Source: Marinobacterium rhizophilum DSM 18822
GTDB taxonomy: Bacteria; Pseudomonadota; Gammaproteobacteria; Pseudomonadales; Balneatricaceae
Assembly: GCF_000378045.1 (NCBI RefSeq)
Contig: NZ_KB899099.1
Coordinates: 97,058-161,057, forward strand
Direction: 5' to 3'
DNA: 64,000 nt
Shown: positions 51,137-60,651 of the stretch, piece after piece
Numbering within the stretch: position 1 is the stretch's first letter
Layout of the letters: the number at the start of each line of letters is the position of its first letter
Program-made: the position numbers and the translations under genes
Notes under the pieces: model-generated
Told to the model about the DNA's origin: nothing
The model's database searches: none
Seen by the model: only the letters and a program-made list of their open reading frames with translations

Positions 51137-53452
51137 TTAAAAGGTCTGTCCAAGAGCAAACTGGAAGAATTCAGTATCGTCTTCACCCTGATCATTCAGC
51201 GGCACTGCCAGTGCAATCGACAGCGGCCCCACCGGGGTCAGCCAGCTCAGCCCCATCCCCACCGAGTAGCGAATGTCACCAAAATCGACACCACTGCTGC
51301 AATTGGTCGAGCCCGTCAGGCAGTCCGTTGTATAGACGTTACCGGCATCCAGGAAGGCCAGCGTGCGCCAGCCCGACTGATCATCGATAAAGGGTGTCGG
51401 GAAAATCAGCTCCATGGAGCCCACCGCCAGCACGTTACCGCCAAAGGGATCATCGTTGGAATCACGCGGACCCAGCGAGTTGTTTTTGTAACCCCGCACC
51501 GTCTTCAGGCCGCCGGCATAGTAGTTCTTGAAGAACGGATAGCTGTTACCGCCCAGACTGTCGGCATAACCGATACGGCCACCGGCACCGAGCACCCAGC
51601 TTTCAACGCTGTTAAGCGGCTTGAAATATTCGGCACGGTAGAGGCCCTTCATGTAACTCAGGTCACTGCCCGGCACCGCTGCTTCCAGCGACAGGCTCTG
51701 GGTATAACCCCGGGTCGGGAAAATGCCGCGGTTCAGGTGGTTATCCGACCAGGATGCCCGCAACAGCCAGTTCAGGTAGGTATTGTCACCTTCCTTAGTA
51801 ATGAACTGCGTAACTTCTTCAGCCGTAGAACTGAAGGTATTGATGCTGACCGACTCGAAACCGGCGCCAAAGCTCAGACGCTGATAGTCATCGATCGGGT
51901 AGCCGAAATTGACGCCGGCACCGTATTCATCGGTGGTGTAGCTACTGACATCGTCCTCGTCGAAGTCCCGCTCGCGGTAAAAGACGTCAAAGCCACGACT
52001 GACACCGTCAACGGTAAAGAACGGATCGGTGTAGTTGAAGCTGTATTCGGTCAGGGTGGCACTGTTGGACAGGTTGAAGCCCACCTTCTTGCCGCTGCCG
52101 AAGAAGTTGTCCTGCTGCACACCCAGCTGCAGGATAATGCCGTCGCTCTGGGAGAAACCCACTGCGGCGGTAAACTGACCTGACGGCTGTTCAGCCACGG
52201 TGTATTCGACATCCACCTGATCGTTGGTGCCCGGCACCGGACGTGTCTGCACGTCCACCGACTTGAAATAGCCGGTGCGCGACAGGCGCTCTTTGGAGTT
52301 TTCAATGTTCTCGGCGGAGGCAAGACCCGCCTCCATTTGGGTCAACTGCTGTCGCACAACCTCATCGGCAGTCGTCGTGTTGCCCTTGATCAGGATACGG
52401 CGTACGTAGGTACGCTGGCCTGGTTCAATAAAATACCGCAGCGATACGCTGTTATCGTCCTCGTGCAGTGTCGGTACCGGGCTGACGTTAGCAAACATGT
52501 AGCCATTGTCACCGAGCTTGCGTACCAGGCGTTCCTGGGAATCGGTCATGCGCTGGCGGGAAAACACCTGATCGGGTTCAACCTGCAGCTGGGCTTCCAG
52601 TTCTTCGCGCGCCACAGGCATGTTGCCGGCCAGATCGACGTCCCGTACCCGGAACTGCTCGCCTTCGGTGACGTTCACGGTGATGTAAACGTCTTTCTTG
52701 TCGGGCGAAATGCTGACCTGGGTCGAATCGACCGAGAAGTTGATATAACCGCGGTCAAGATACCAGGAACGCAGGCGCTCGATATCGCCGGACAATTTCT
52801 CGCGTGAATAGCGGTCGTCGTCGGTGATAAAGCTCCAGAAACTTGGTAGTTTCAGTTCGAACAGTTCGCTCAGCGTCGCGTCGTCAAAGACCTGGTTGCC
52901 AACCACGTTGATGTGCTGAATGGTTGCGACTTCGCCTTCGCGGATATCAATATTCAGCGCCACCCGGTTACCCGGCAGCGACTCAACCTCGGCGGACACC
53001 GCAGCACCATAGCGCCCCTGGGCGACATAGAGGCGCTGCAGATCCAGCTGAATTCTATCCAGCGTTGCGCGCTTGAAAACTTCACCTTCCTGCAGGCCGC
53101 TCTGCTTCAGACCATCGAGCAGATCCTTTTCCTTGAGTACCTTGTTGCCCTCAAGGCGGATCAGACTCACCGACGGCCGCTCTTTCAGGCGCAATACCAG
53201 TACATCACCGTCGCGCAGCAATTCAATGTCGTCGAAGTAACCGGAGCTGAACAACTGCCGCGAGGCCCGCGTCAGATCGTACTGCGTGATCAGATCGCCG
53301 GTGGCAATCGGGAAGTTGCGAAACACATTCCCAGGCTCAATCCGCTGCAGCCCCTCAAGACGGATGTCGGTTACGGTAAAAGGTGTAATGGCGGCGTGCG
53401 CCAGACTCCCCCAACATATCAGGGAGAAAAGAAGTCCCAGTCTGAATTTCAT
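51137..53452 (-). CDS. bamA: Outer-membrane protein assembly factor BamA
   Basis: 771 residues: signal peptide (to about HAA), five POTRA domains (first begins FTVTDIRLEGLQRIEPGNVF), and a C-terminal 16-strand Omp85 barrel with VRGYKNNSLGPRD (the VRGF/Y motif) and a final strand ending FALGQTF with the terminal Phe. Core of the BAM complex. Confidence 0.97.
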   Translation of the reverse strand: MKFRLGLLFSLICWGSLAHAAITPFTVTDIRLEGLQRIEPGNVFRNFPIATGDLITQYDLTRASRQLFSSGYFDDIELLRDGDVLVLRLKERPSVSLIRLEGNKVLKEKDLLDGLKQSGLQEGEVFKRATLDRIQLDLQRLYVAQGRYGAAVSAEVESLPGNRVALNIDIREGEVATIQHINVVGNQVFDDATLSELFELKLPSFWSFITDDDRYSREKLSGDIERLRSWYLDRGYINFSVDSTQVSISPDKKDVYITVNVTEGEQFRVRDVDLAGNMPVAREELEAQLQVEPDQVFSRQRMTDSQERLVRKLGDNGYMFANVSPVPTLHEDDNSVSLRYFIEPGQRTYVRRILIKGNTTTADEVVRQQLTQMEAGLASAENIENSKERLSRTGYFKSVDVQTRPVPGTNDQVDVEYTVAEQPSGQFTAAVGFSQSDGIILQLGVQQDNFFGSGKKVGFNLSNSATLTEYSFNYTDPFFTVDGVSRGFDVFYRERDFDEDDVSSYTTDEYGAGVNFGYPIDDYQRLSFGAGFESVSINTFSSTAEEVTQFITKEGDNTYLNWLLRASWSDNHLNRGIFPTRGYTQSLSLEAAVPGSDLSYMKGLYRAEYFKPLNSVESWVLGAGGRIGYADSLGGNSYPFFKNYYAGGLKTVRGYKNNSLGPRDSNDDPFGGNVLAVGSMELIFPTPFIDDQSGWRTLAFLDAGNVYTTDCLTGSTNCSSGVDFGDIRYSVGMGLSWLTPVGPLSIALAVPLNDQGEDDTEFFQFALGQTF

Positions 53453-53497
53453 GAACTACTTCTTATTCCATCAATAAAACAGGCAACCATGCCATTT

Positions 53498-54850
53498 CTA
53501 CAGCCGCATCAGGTCATTAACGATTGCAACTGCCATCAGGGTAAACAATAAGGCCATACCAATTCTGAGCCCGAACATCTGTACACGCTCGCTAACGGGC
53601 TTGCCACGCAACGCCTCGAGACCATAGTAAAACAGGTGTCCGCCATCAAGCATCGGGATCGGGAGCAGATTGAGCACCCCAAGACTAATACTCAGATATG
53701 CCAGGAAGCTGACAAAGGACTCGAGCCCGGAGGCCGCCGAAGCCCCAGCCACTTTAGCAATGGTGATCGGGCCGCTCAAGTTTTTTACCGAGATCACGCC
53801 CTCGAGCATTTTCCAGATGGATTCAAGCGTTAAGCCGATCATTTGGCCGGTTTTAGCGACCGCCACACCCAGCGCATCAACAGGCCCATAACTTAACGTG
53901 CGCTCCAGTTCCTTGGGCCAGCTCACCGGCTCTACGCCCGCGCCTATATAGCCGATGGGACCGGCCTCGCTGTCGCGCACTTCCGGCGTCAGCTCAATTT
54001 CGAGCCTGCGGCCGTCACGTTCAACAACGAGTTGCAACGACTTGCCGGCGCTTGCGCGAACAAGCTCCACCAACGCCATCCAGTCATCGACAGGGGCGTC
54101 ATCAATACTCAGCACCCGGTCGCCGGTTTGCAAACCGGCCGCCGCCGCGCGACCGTCTTCCAGCAGCTGTCCGAGTATGGCCGGCACTGGCGGCTGGTAA
54201 GGCCTTAATCCCAGTGCACGCAGTGGGCTCTCGCGCTCGATGTCCACCTGCCAGGCATCCAGATGCAGCGGATAGGTCACTGGCGATGCAGCGTCATCAT
54301 AACGTACGCGTAGCGACAGCGTACGAGTCTCGCCGATATGCGAGGCCAGACGCAGATTCAGCTCTTCCCAGGAGTGCAGACTGTGGGACCCAAGCCCCAC
54401 CACTTCGCCACCGGCCTCAACACCGGCTTCATAAGCCGGCGTACCGGGCAGGACCTGCCCGATTACCGGCGCCACCGTATTGACGCCGCTGACATACATG
54501 AACCAGTAAGCCAGCACGGCAAACAGGAGATTGACCAAGGGGCCTGCCGCCACAATGGCACTGCGAGCCCACAGCGGCTTGTTGTTAAAGGCTTGCGAAC
54601 GTAGCGACTCGGGTACAGCCTCTTCGCGCTCATCCAGCATCCGTACATAGCCGCCCAACGGTATCGCCGCCACCACATATTCGGTGCCCTGGCGATCACG
54701 CCGGGACCACAGCGGCTTGCCAAAACCGACGGAAAAACGCAGCACCCTGACACCACAACGCCGAGCCACCCAGAAATGACCCCACTCATGGATGGTGACC
54801 AATAAACCCAGGGTAACCAGGGTGGCAAGCAAGGTATACAGAATACTCAT
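53498..54850 (-). CDS. rseP: Intramembrane zinc metalloprotease RseP
   Basis: 450 residues, site-2 protease type: catalytic VTIHEWGHFWVARRCGV (HExxH-like with HEWGH), two PDZ domains (VIGQVLPGTPAYEAGVEAGG; LEDGRAAAAGLQTGDRVLSI) and the C-terminal NLLPIPMLDGGHLFYYGLE. Cleaves RseA in the sigma-E response. Starts only 18 bases after cdsA: dxr (ispC), which normally lies between them, is absent. Confidence 0.97.
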   Translation of the reverse strand: MSILYTLLATLVTLGLLVTIHEWGHFWVARRCGVRVLRFSVGFGKPLWSRRDRQGTEYVVAAIPLGGYVRMLDEREEAVPESLRSQAFNNKPLWARSAIVAAGPLVNLLFAVLAYWFMYVSGVNTVAPVIGQVLPGTPAYEAGVEAGGEVVGLGSHSLHSWEELNLRLASHIGETRTLSLRVRYDDAASPVTYPLHLDAWQVDIERESPLRALGLRPYQPPVPAILGQLLEDGRAAAAGLQTGDRVLSIDDAPVDDWMALVELVRASAGKSLQLVVERDGRRLEIELTPEVRDSEAGPIGYIGAGVEPVSWPKELERTLSYGPVDALGVAVAKTGQMIGLTLESIWKMLEGVISVKNLSGPITIAKVAGASAASGLESFVSFLAYLSISLGVLNLLPIPMLDGGHLFYYGLEALRGKPVSERVQMFGLRIGMALLFTLMAVAIVNDLMRL

Positions 54851-54868
54851 CAGAACTCCAGCCAGGCC

Positions 54869-55675
54869 TCAGGCAATCAGCCACATCCCAAGCACAAATA
54901 CCGGAGCGGCCGCCATCAGGCTATCAATTCGGTCCAGTACACCACCGTGTCCTGGCAACATGCAACCACTGTCCTTGATGCCCTGATGGCGCTTGAGCAT
55001 GCTCTCGAAGAGGTCGCCCAATACAGATGCGAGACCAGTACACAGGGACAGCACGACGAGGTAGACCAGCTGAAGCATCGGGAGTTCACGACTCAGGCCA
55101 TAAACCGCTCCCACCAGCACGCAGCAAAACAACCCACCCCACAAACCTTCGCGGGTCTTGCCGGGACTGACACTGGGCGCCAGCTTTTTACGCCCCCAGG
55201 TTTTACCGCTGATATAGGCACCAACATCCGACGCCCACACCAGCAACAGTAACAGCAGTATCAGCACACCAGCCTGATCCAGCCGTTTAAGTTCCACCAA
55301 TGCAAACCAGCTGGTGAGCAACACCAGATAACCGATGACCAGACGACTGCCGCGAGCATGCCAGACGTCGACATTCGGATAGTTCACCACCCAATACAGC
55401 GCCAGCAGCCAGAACAGCACACTGATCAGCATCAGCACCTGTACTGGCACCCAGGGCTTGATGACAATACAAAGCCCAAGCAGCACACCAAGACCGGCGC
55501 TGAAGACAAGGCGAGATAGCAGGCGTTCGAACCCCGCCAGCTGGCTCCACTCCCAGGCCCCCAGCAACATGGCGCCTGCCACGAAAAGCTCGAAGCCCGA
55601 AAGCGGCAACAGAAAGACCCCTGCCAGCGTGAGCGGTGCAAGCACCAAAGCCGTGAGTAGTCGCTGCTTAAGCAC
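54869..55675 (-). CDS. cdsA: Phosphatidate cytidylyltransferase
   Basis: 268 residues, about seven to eight membrane helices and the signature SDVGAYISGKTWGRKKLAPSVSPGKTREGLWGG and DLFESMLKRHQGIKDSGCMLPGHGGVLDRIDSL. Makes CDP-diacylglycerol for phospholipids. GTG start at 55675, overlapping the uppS stop. Confidence 0.96.
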   Translation of the reverse strand: MLKQRLLTALVLAPLTLAGVFLLPLSGFELFVAGAMLLGAWEWSQLAGFERLLSRLVFSAGLGVLLGLCIVIKPWVPVQVLMLISVLFWLLALYWVVNYPNVDVWHARGSRLVIGYLVLLTSWFALVELKRLDQAGVLILLLLLLVWASDVGAYISGKTWGRKKLAPSVSPGKTREGLWGGLFCCVLVGAVYGLSRELPMLQLVYLVVLSLCTGLASVLGDLFESMLKRHQGIKDSGCMLPGHGGVLDRIDSLMAAAPVFVLGMWLIA

Positions 55676-56432
55676 CGCGTTCCGCCTCTATCTGTTCACT
55701 GGTCTTTCCAAAGCGGCGCTGACGGCCACTATAGTCTCTGATGGCCGCATTCAACTCATCCTTACCAAAATCAGGCCAGAAACAGTTCGCGAAATAGAGT
55801 TCGCTGTAAGCCAGCTGCCATAACAGAAAGTTACTGATCCGCTGCTCGCCGGCTGTACGGATACACAGATCGGGCTTGGGCTGATCTGACAGGCAGCAGT
55901 AACGATCGAACAGGCTCTCGTCCACTGCATCAGGATTCAGCGTACCGGCAACGCAATCCCTGGCGATCGCCGCAGCGGCCTGGGCAATATCCCAGCGCCC
56001 GCCGTAGTTGGCGGCGATATTCAGGTTGAGGGTATTGTTGCCGGCCGTGAGTGCCTCGACCTCGTCCATCTTGCGCTGCAAAGAGGCGCTAAAGCGGCTG
56101 CGATCACCGATAATGCGCAGGCGAATGCCATTTTTTTCCAGTTTGCGCGCCTCACGCTCCAGCGCGCGCATGAATAATTCCATCAGCCCTTTGACTTCGA
56201 GTGCCGGACGCTGCCAGTTTTCACTACTGAACGCAAACAACGTCAGGGACTCCACGCCCTGCTCGATGCAGCCCTCAATCACCTGACGAACGCTCTCGAC
56301 ACCCGCACGGTGACCGGCTAGACCGGGAAGACGACGGGCCTTGGCCCAACGGTTATTGCCATCCATGATAACGGCAATATGACGCGGCAACTCCGTGCCC
56401 AAAGTATTATTGGAAATATTATTCACCGACAT
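55668..56432 (-). CDS. uppS: Undecaprenyl diphosphate synthase
   Basis: 254 residues. Catalytic Asp in HIAVIMDGNNRWAKARRLPGLAGHRAG, FSSENWQRP and DLCIRTAGEQRISNFLLWQLAYSELYF. Makes the C55 lipid carrier needed by the exopolysaccharide, LPS and peptidoglycan pathways. Its isoprenoid precursors must come from a pathway whose usual neighbour gene (dxr) is not here. Confidence 0.97.
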   Translation of the reverse strand: MSVNNISNNTLGTELPRHIAVIMDGNNRWAKARRLPGLAGHRAGVESVRQVIEGCIEQGVESLTLFAFSSENWQRPALEVKGLMELFMRALEREARKLEKNGIRLRIIGDRSRFSASLQRKMDEVEALTAGNNTLNLNIAANYGGRWDIAQAAAAIARDCVAGTLNPDAVDESLFDRYCCLSDQPKPDLCIRTAGEQRISNFLLWQLAYSELYFANCFWPDFGKDELNAAIRDYSGRQRRFGKTSEQIEAERGA

Positions 56433-56483
56433 AAGACAAATCGCGGGGCACCCGACACCCAGGTACCGGGCGCCTGGCGGCCA

Positions 56484-57041
56484 TCAAATTTCCATCAGGT
56501 CCGTTTCTTTCTGCTCAAGCAGCTTGTCTACTTCAGCAACGTACTTGTCCGTGAGTTTCTGCACCTGGTCTTCTGCCCGACGACCTTCGTCTTCGGTGAT
56601 GTCCTTATCCTTGAGAAGATCCTTGATCGTGCCATTCGCATCACGACGCACGTTACGGATCGCAACGCGACCATTCTCCGCTTCCTGGCGTGCCTGACGG
56701 ATGTAGCCCTTGCGGGTTTCCTCGGTCAGTGCAGGCATCGGCAGGCGAATGGTGTCGCCATTGGTGGAGGGGTTCAGCCCCAGATCGGATTTCATGATCG
56801 CTTTTTCGATCACTGCAACCATCTGCTTTTCCCACGGGTTGATCGCCAGCGTACGAGAGTCCTCGACACTTACGTTAGCCACCTGGGTAACAGGCACATC
56901 GCTGCCGTAATAGCTGATGGTCAGTGAATCCAGGATGCTCGGATGAGCACGACCTGTACGAATTCGTTTGAAGTGCTCAACCAGAGAATCAACACTCTTG
57001 GCCATGCGCTCTTGCGCGTCTTTAACTATTTCATTCAGCAT
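56484..57041 (-). CDS. frr: Ribosome recycling factor
   Basis: 185 residues of the standard two-domain RRF ([62 protein letters not shown]). Starts inside the pyrH end (11-base overlap) with its AGGAG inside pyrH, so coupled. Confidence 0.97.
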   Translation of the reverse strand: MLNEIVKDAQERMAKSVDSLVEHFKRIRTGRAHPSILDSLTISYYGSDVPVTQVANVSVEDSRTLAINPWEKQMVAVIEKAIMKSDLGLNPSTNGDTIRLPMPALTEETRKGYIRQARQEAENGRVAIRNVRRDANGTIKDLLKDKDITEDEGRRAEDQVQKLTDKYVAEVDKLLEQKETDLMEI

Positions 57042-57789
57042 ATTTTTCTCCTACTCCTTCAGCGCCGTCTATCAGGGTGCCTTCATCACCACCCACAACC
57101 AGGTTAACCAAAGCACCGGGCTTGTTCATGTTAAACACCCGCACCGGCATCTGATGGTCGCGCGTCAGACAAATGGCCGTGAGATCCATTACGCCAAGCT
57201 GTTTTTCAATAGCTTCGTCATAATTGAGATGCACATAACGCTTTGCCTGCGGGTCCTTCATCGGATCCGCGGTATAGACGCCATCCACCTTGGTTGCCTT
57301 GAGCACCACATCCGCTTCCACCTCGATCCCCCGCAGACAGGCCGCAGAGTCAGTGGTGAAAAAGGGATTACCGGTACCGGCAGCGAAGATCACGACATCG
57401 CCCTGATTCAGGTAGCGCATGGCATTACGGCGATCATAGTGATCCACAACACCGCTCATCGGGATGGCAGACATGACACGAGTATCAATATTACTGCGCT
57501 CCAGCGCATCACGCATTGCCAGAGCATTCATCACGGTGGCCAGCATACCCATATGATCTCCGGTGACCCTGTCCATGCCGGCAGCACTCAGCGCCGCGCC
57601 GCGAAACAGGTTGCCCCCGCCGATAACCATACCAACCTGCACGCCAATGCCAACCAACTGGCCGATTTCCAGCGCCATGCGGTTCAGAACCTTGGGGTCG
57701 ATACCGAAATTATCGTCACCCATCAGGGCTTCGCCGCTCAACTTGAGGAGAATACGTTTGTATCTGGAGTGTCTGTCACTGGCAGCCAT
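57031..57789 (-). CDS. pyrH: Uridylate kinase
   Basis: 252 residues. [29 protein letters not shown] and [17 protein letters not shown]; amino-acid-kinase fold. UMP to UDP. Start at 57789 (MAASDRHS) with GGAGA 8 bases upstream; a TTG six codons before is less likely. Confidence 0.97.
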   Translation of the reverse strand: MAASDRHSRYKRILLKLSGEALMGDDNFGIDPKVLNRMALEIGQLVGIGVQVGMVIGGGNLFRGAALSAAGMDRVTGDHMGMLATVMNALAMRDALERSNIDTRVMSAIPMSGVVDHYDRRNAMRYLNQGDVVIFAAGTGNPFFTTDSAACLRGIEVEADVVLKATKVDGVYTADPMKDPQAKRYVHLNYDEAIEKQLGVMDLTAICLTRDHQMPVRVFNMNKPGALVNLVVGGDEGTLIDGAEGVGEKYAE

Positions 57790-57837
57790 CGAGAAGTCTC
57801 CGCTCAAATGAGATCAAATCAGTGTAGCAAGGAGGAA

Positions 57838-57860
57838 GATTGCGCCAGAAAGGCGCAATC
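57838..57860 (-). terminator. Hairpin between tsf and pyrH
   Basis: Perfect 9-bp stem GATTGCGCC / GGCGCAATC with a 5-base loop, 17 bases past the tsf stop. The tail on the minus strand is TTCCTCC, so termination is probably partial and pyrH may have its own promoter. Confidence 0.55.
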
Positions 57861-57877
57861 TGTGTAACAAATTGCAA

Positions 57878-58738
57878 TCAGCCTTTCAGCTGAGCGGCAA
57901 CTTCAGCGGCGAAGTCGGTTTTTTCAACTTCGATGCCTTCGCCCACTTCAACGCGAACAAAAGACAGCACTTCACAGCCCGCCTGTTTAACCAGCTCACC
58001 CACTTTCTGCTCAGGGTTCTTAACGAACGCCTGCTCAACCAGGCTGTTTTCAGCCAGGAACTTGGCGATACGGCCCATGACCATCTTCTCGGCGATTTCT
58101 GCCGGCTTGCTGGCCATATCCGGCTGCGCCAGGATGATTTCTTTCTCTTTCGCAACAACTTCAGCCGGCATGTCGTCCTTGCTGACAACCTGCGGATTAA
58201 CGGCGGTCACGTGCATGGCAATGTCTTTAGCCAGTTCAGCGTCACCACCGCTCAGGGCAACCAGGGCCGCCAGCTTGTTGGTGCTGTGAACGTAGAAACC
58301 AACAGTGTTGCCTTCAACCAGAATCACACGGCGTACGGAGATGTTCTCGCCGATTTTCTGTACCAGAGCTTCACGGGCAGAATCCAGCTCGCCGGCCATC
58401 AGCACGGCAACGTCGGTCTGCTTGGTGGCGAAAGCCTGTTCCAGCACCTTGCCTACAAACGCCAGGAAACCAGCATCGCGCGCAGCGAAGTCAGTTTCAG
58501 AGTTAACTTCGATCGCAACACCGTAGCTGTTGTCGTCGGCCACTTTAACGGCAACCACACCATCAGCTGCTGTACGGCTTGCTTTTTTGGCAGCCTTCAT
58601 ACCGGACGCCTTGCGCAGATCTTCGATCGCCAGCTCGATGTCGCCGTTCGCTTCAGCCAGTGCTTTTTTGCACTCCATCATGCCCAGGCCGGTACGCTCA
58701 CGCAGTTCCTTGACCAGCGCAGCAGAGAAGTTAGCCAT
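57878..58738 (-). CDS. tsf: Elongation factor Ts
   Basis: 286 residues. [30 protein letters not shown] is the N-terminal EF-Tu-binding motif, followed by [15 protein letters not shown]. Nucleotide exchange factor for EF-Tu. Start chosen at MANFS; the five preceding codons lack similarity. Confidence 0.98.
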   Translation of the reverse strand: MANFSAALVKELRERTGLGMMECKKALAEANGDIELAIEDLRKASGMKAAKKASRTAADGVVAVKVADDNSYGVAIEVNSETDFAARDAGFLAFVGKVLEQAFATKQTDVAVLMAGELDSAREALVQKIGENISVRRVILVEGNTVGFYVHSTNKLAALVALSGGDAELAKDIAMHVTAVNPQVVSKDDMPAEVVAKEKEIILAQPDMASKPAEIAEKMVMGRIAKFLAENSLVEQAFVKNPEQKVGELVKQAGCEVLSFVRVEVGEGIEVEKTDFAAEVAAQLKG

Positions 58739-58785
58739 GTCGTTTTTCCCCATCTATTCACGTATTAACGCATTGATTCAAATTC

Positions 58786-58810
58786 AAAAAAGGGGAGCAG
58801 AGCCCCCCTT
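58786..58810 (-). terminator. Attenuator/terminator between rpsB and tsf
   Basis: On the minus strand, AAGGGG(GG) then CTCTGCT then CCCC followed by six T: a classical intrinsic terminator in the rpsB-tsf gap. It would lower tsf expression relative to rpsB. Confidence 0.8.
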
Positions 58811-58852
58811 ATGCAAGTACGAAGAGACTATTCAGTCTGCTCGACAGGCCGA

Positions 58853-59584
58853 TTACTCGCCAGCCGACTCTTCTACTTCAACGAATTCGTTTTTAGCACC
58901 GCCCTGTTCAGCACCTTCGACGCAGGCATCAGCTGCAGCCTTGGCGTAGATCTGAATAGCACGCAGAGCGTCATCGTTGCCCGGGATGACATAATCAATG
59001 CCGTCCGGGTTGCTGTTGGTATCAACGATGCCGATGACCGGGATGCCCAGTTTGTTGGCTTCGTTAACAGCAATGCGCTCGTGATCCACGTCGATCACGA
59101 ACAGTGCGTCCGGCAGGCCGCCCATTTCCTTGATACCGCCAATGGAGCGTTCCAGCTTTTCCATTTCGCGCTGACGCATCAGAGCTTCTTTCTTGGTCAG
59201 CTTGGCGAAGGTGCCGTCATTGGCCTGGATTTCCAGGTCACGCAGACGACGGATGGACTGACGAATGGTTTTGTAGTTAGTCAGCATGCCACCCAACCAG
59301 CGATGGTTGACATACGGCATGCCTGCACGGCTGGCTTCTTCCTGGACGATCTTGCTAGCTGCACGCTTGGTACCAACGAACAGGATCTTGTTCTTGTTGG
59401 TGGCCATACCTTTAACCACATCCAGGGCACCATTCAGGGCCGGCAGGGTGTGCTCGAGGTTGATGATATGGATCTTGTTGCGTGCGCCGAAAATGAACTT
59501 GGACATTTTCGGGTTCCAGTAGCGAGACTGGTGACCAAAGTGAACGCCTGCCTTAAGCAGGTCACGCATAGTGACTTTTGCCAT
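58853..59584 (-). CDS. rpsB: 30S ribosomal protein S2
   Basis: 243 residues. [27 protein letters not shown] and [17 protein letters not shown] at the start, [33 protein letters not shown] later. Start with AGGAAG upstream; the 23 upstream in-frame codons are leader. The 269-base gap to map holds divergent promoters and the rpsB leader, which in gammaproteobacteria is often bound by S2 itself. Confidence 0.98.
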   Translation of the reverse strand: MAKVTMRDLLKAGVHFGHQSRYWNPKMSKFIFGARNKIHIINLEHTLPALNGALDVVKGMATNKNKILFVGTKRAASKIVQEEASRAGMPYVNHRWLGGMLTNYKTIRQSIRRLRDLEIQANDGTFAKLTKKEALMRQREMEKLERSIGGIKEMGGLPDALFVIDVDHERIAVNEANKLGIPVIGIVDTNSNPDGIDYVIPGNDDALRAIQIYAKAAADACVEGAEQGGAKNEFVEVEESAGE

Positions 59585-59853
59585 CTGATAAAACTTCCTG
59601 ATTTTTAATGGGTTAAACCTCCACGTATCCCAGCGTCCAACCGCGAGCGGCACCCTGGAAACTGTGTCGATACGTGTGTGGCGATATTCCCCAATAGCTA
59701 GGGTGCTTTTAGGGAGGCGGATTTATACCATAGCAGAGGCCGTTTTTGAAGCTCGGCTTTCGCTCGGGGAGCATATTTCGCTACAATCCCAATACTTGGC
59801 CGGCACCTTCGCATCGCCGGCAGCACATGAATGAAGAATCACGACGAGACGCC

Positions 59854-60624
59854 ATGACTATCAGCATCAAGACACCCGAAGATATCGAAAAAATGCGCAT
59901 TGCCGGCCGTCTGGCTGCTGAAGTGTTGGAGATGATCGAGCCGTTCGTAAAGCCCGGCGTTACCACCAATGAGCTGAACCAGATTTGTCACGACTATATC
60001 GTCAACGAGCAGAAAGCCATTCCGGCGCCGTTAAACTACCACGGCTTCCCCAAATCGATCTGCACTTCCGTTAACCAGGTAGTCTGTCACGGCATCCCCA
60101 ATGACAAGCCCCTGAAGAACGGTGACAGCATCAATATCGACATTACCGTCATCAAAGACGGCTACCACGGCGATACCAGCAAGATGTTCGCCGTCGGCAA
60201 GGTCGCGCCCCATGTCCAGCGCCTGGCAGATATTACCCAGGAATGCATGTACAAGGGCATTGCCATGGTCAAACCCGGCGCTCACCTGGGCGATATTGGA
60301 CATGTGATTCAGCAGCACGCCGAGGCCAACCACTACTCGGTGGTACGGGAATACTGCGGTCACGGCATCGGTCTTGAATTTCACGAAGACCCCCAGGTAC
60401 TGCACTATGGCCGCCCGGGCACCGGCGTGGAACTGCGCGAAGGCATGATTTTCACCATCGAGCCGATGATCAACGCCGGCAAACGCCATGTAAAACTGTC
60501 CAAAAAAGACGGCTGGACCGTTGAAACCGTGGACCGTCGCCTTTCTGCCCAGTGGGAACACATGATCCTCGTTACCGCCGATGGTCATGAAGTTCTGACC
60601 CTGCGTTCTGAAGAATCACTCTGA
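59854..60624 (+). CDS. map: Methionine aminopeptidase, type I
   Basis: 256 residues. MTISIKTPEDIEKMRIAGRLAAEVLEMIEP, DGYHGDTSKMF with metal-binding Asp, REYCGHGIGLEFHEDPQV with the active-site His, and TIEPMIN with Glu. Removes initiator methionine. Divergent from rpsB as in E. coli. An in-frame ATG at 59827 is possible but lacks family similarity. Confidence 0.96.
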   Translation: MTISIKTPEDIEKMRIAGRLAAEVLEMIEPFVKPGVTTNELNQICHDYIVNEQKAIPAPLNYHGFPKSICTSVNQVVCHGIPNDKPLKNGDSINIDITVIKDGYHGDTSKMFAVGKVAPHVQRLADITQECMYKGIAMVKPGAHLGDIGHVIQQHAEANHYSVVREYCGHGIGLEFHEDPQVLHYGRPGTGVELREGMIFTIEPMINAGKRHVKLSKKDGWTVETVDRRLSAQWEHMILVTADGHEVLTLRSEESL

Positions 60625-60651
60625 TTACTTACTGAGAGGCAGCCCAAGCCC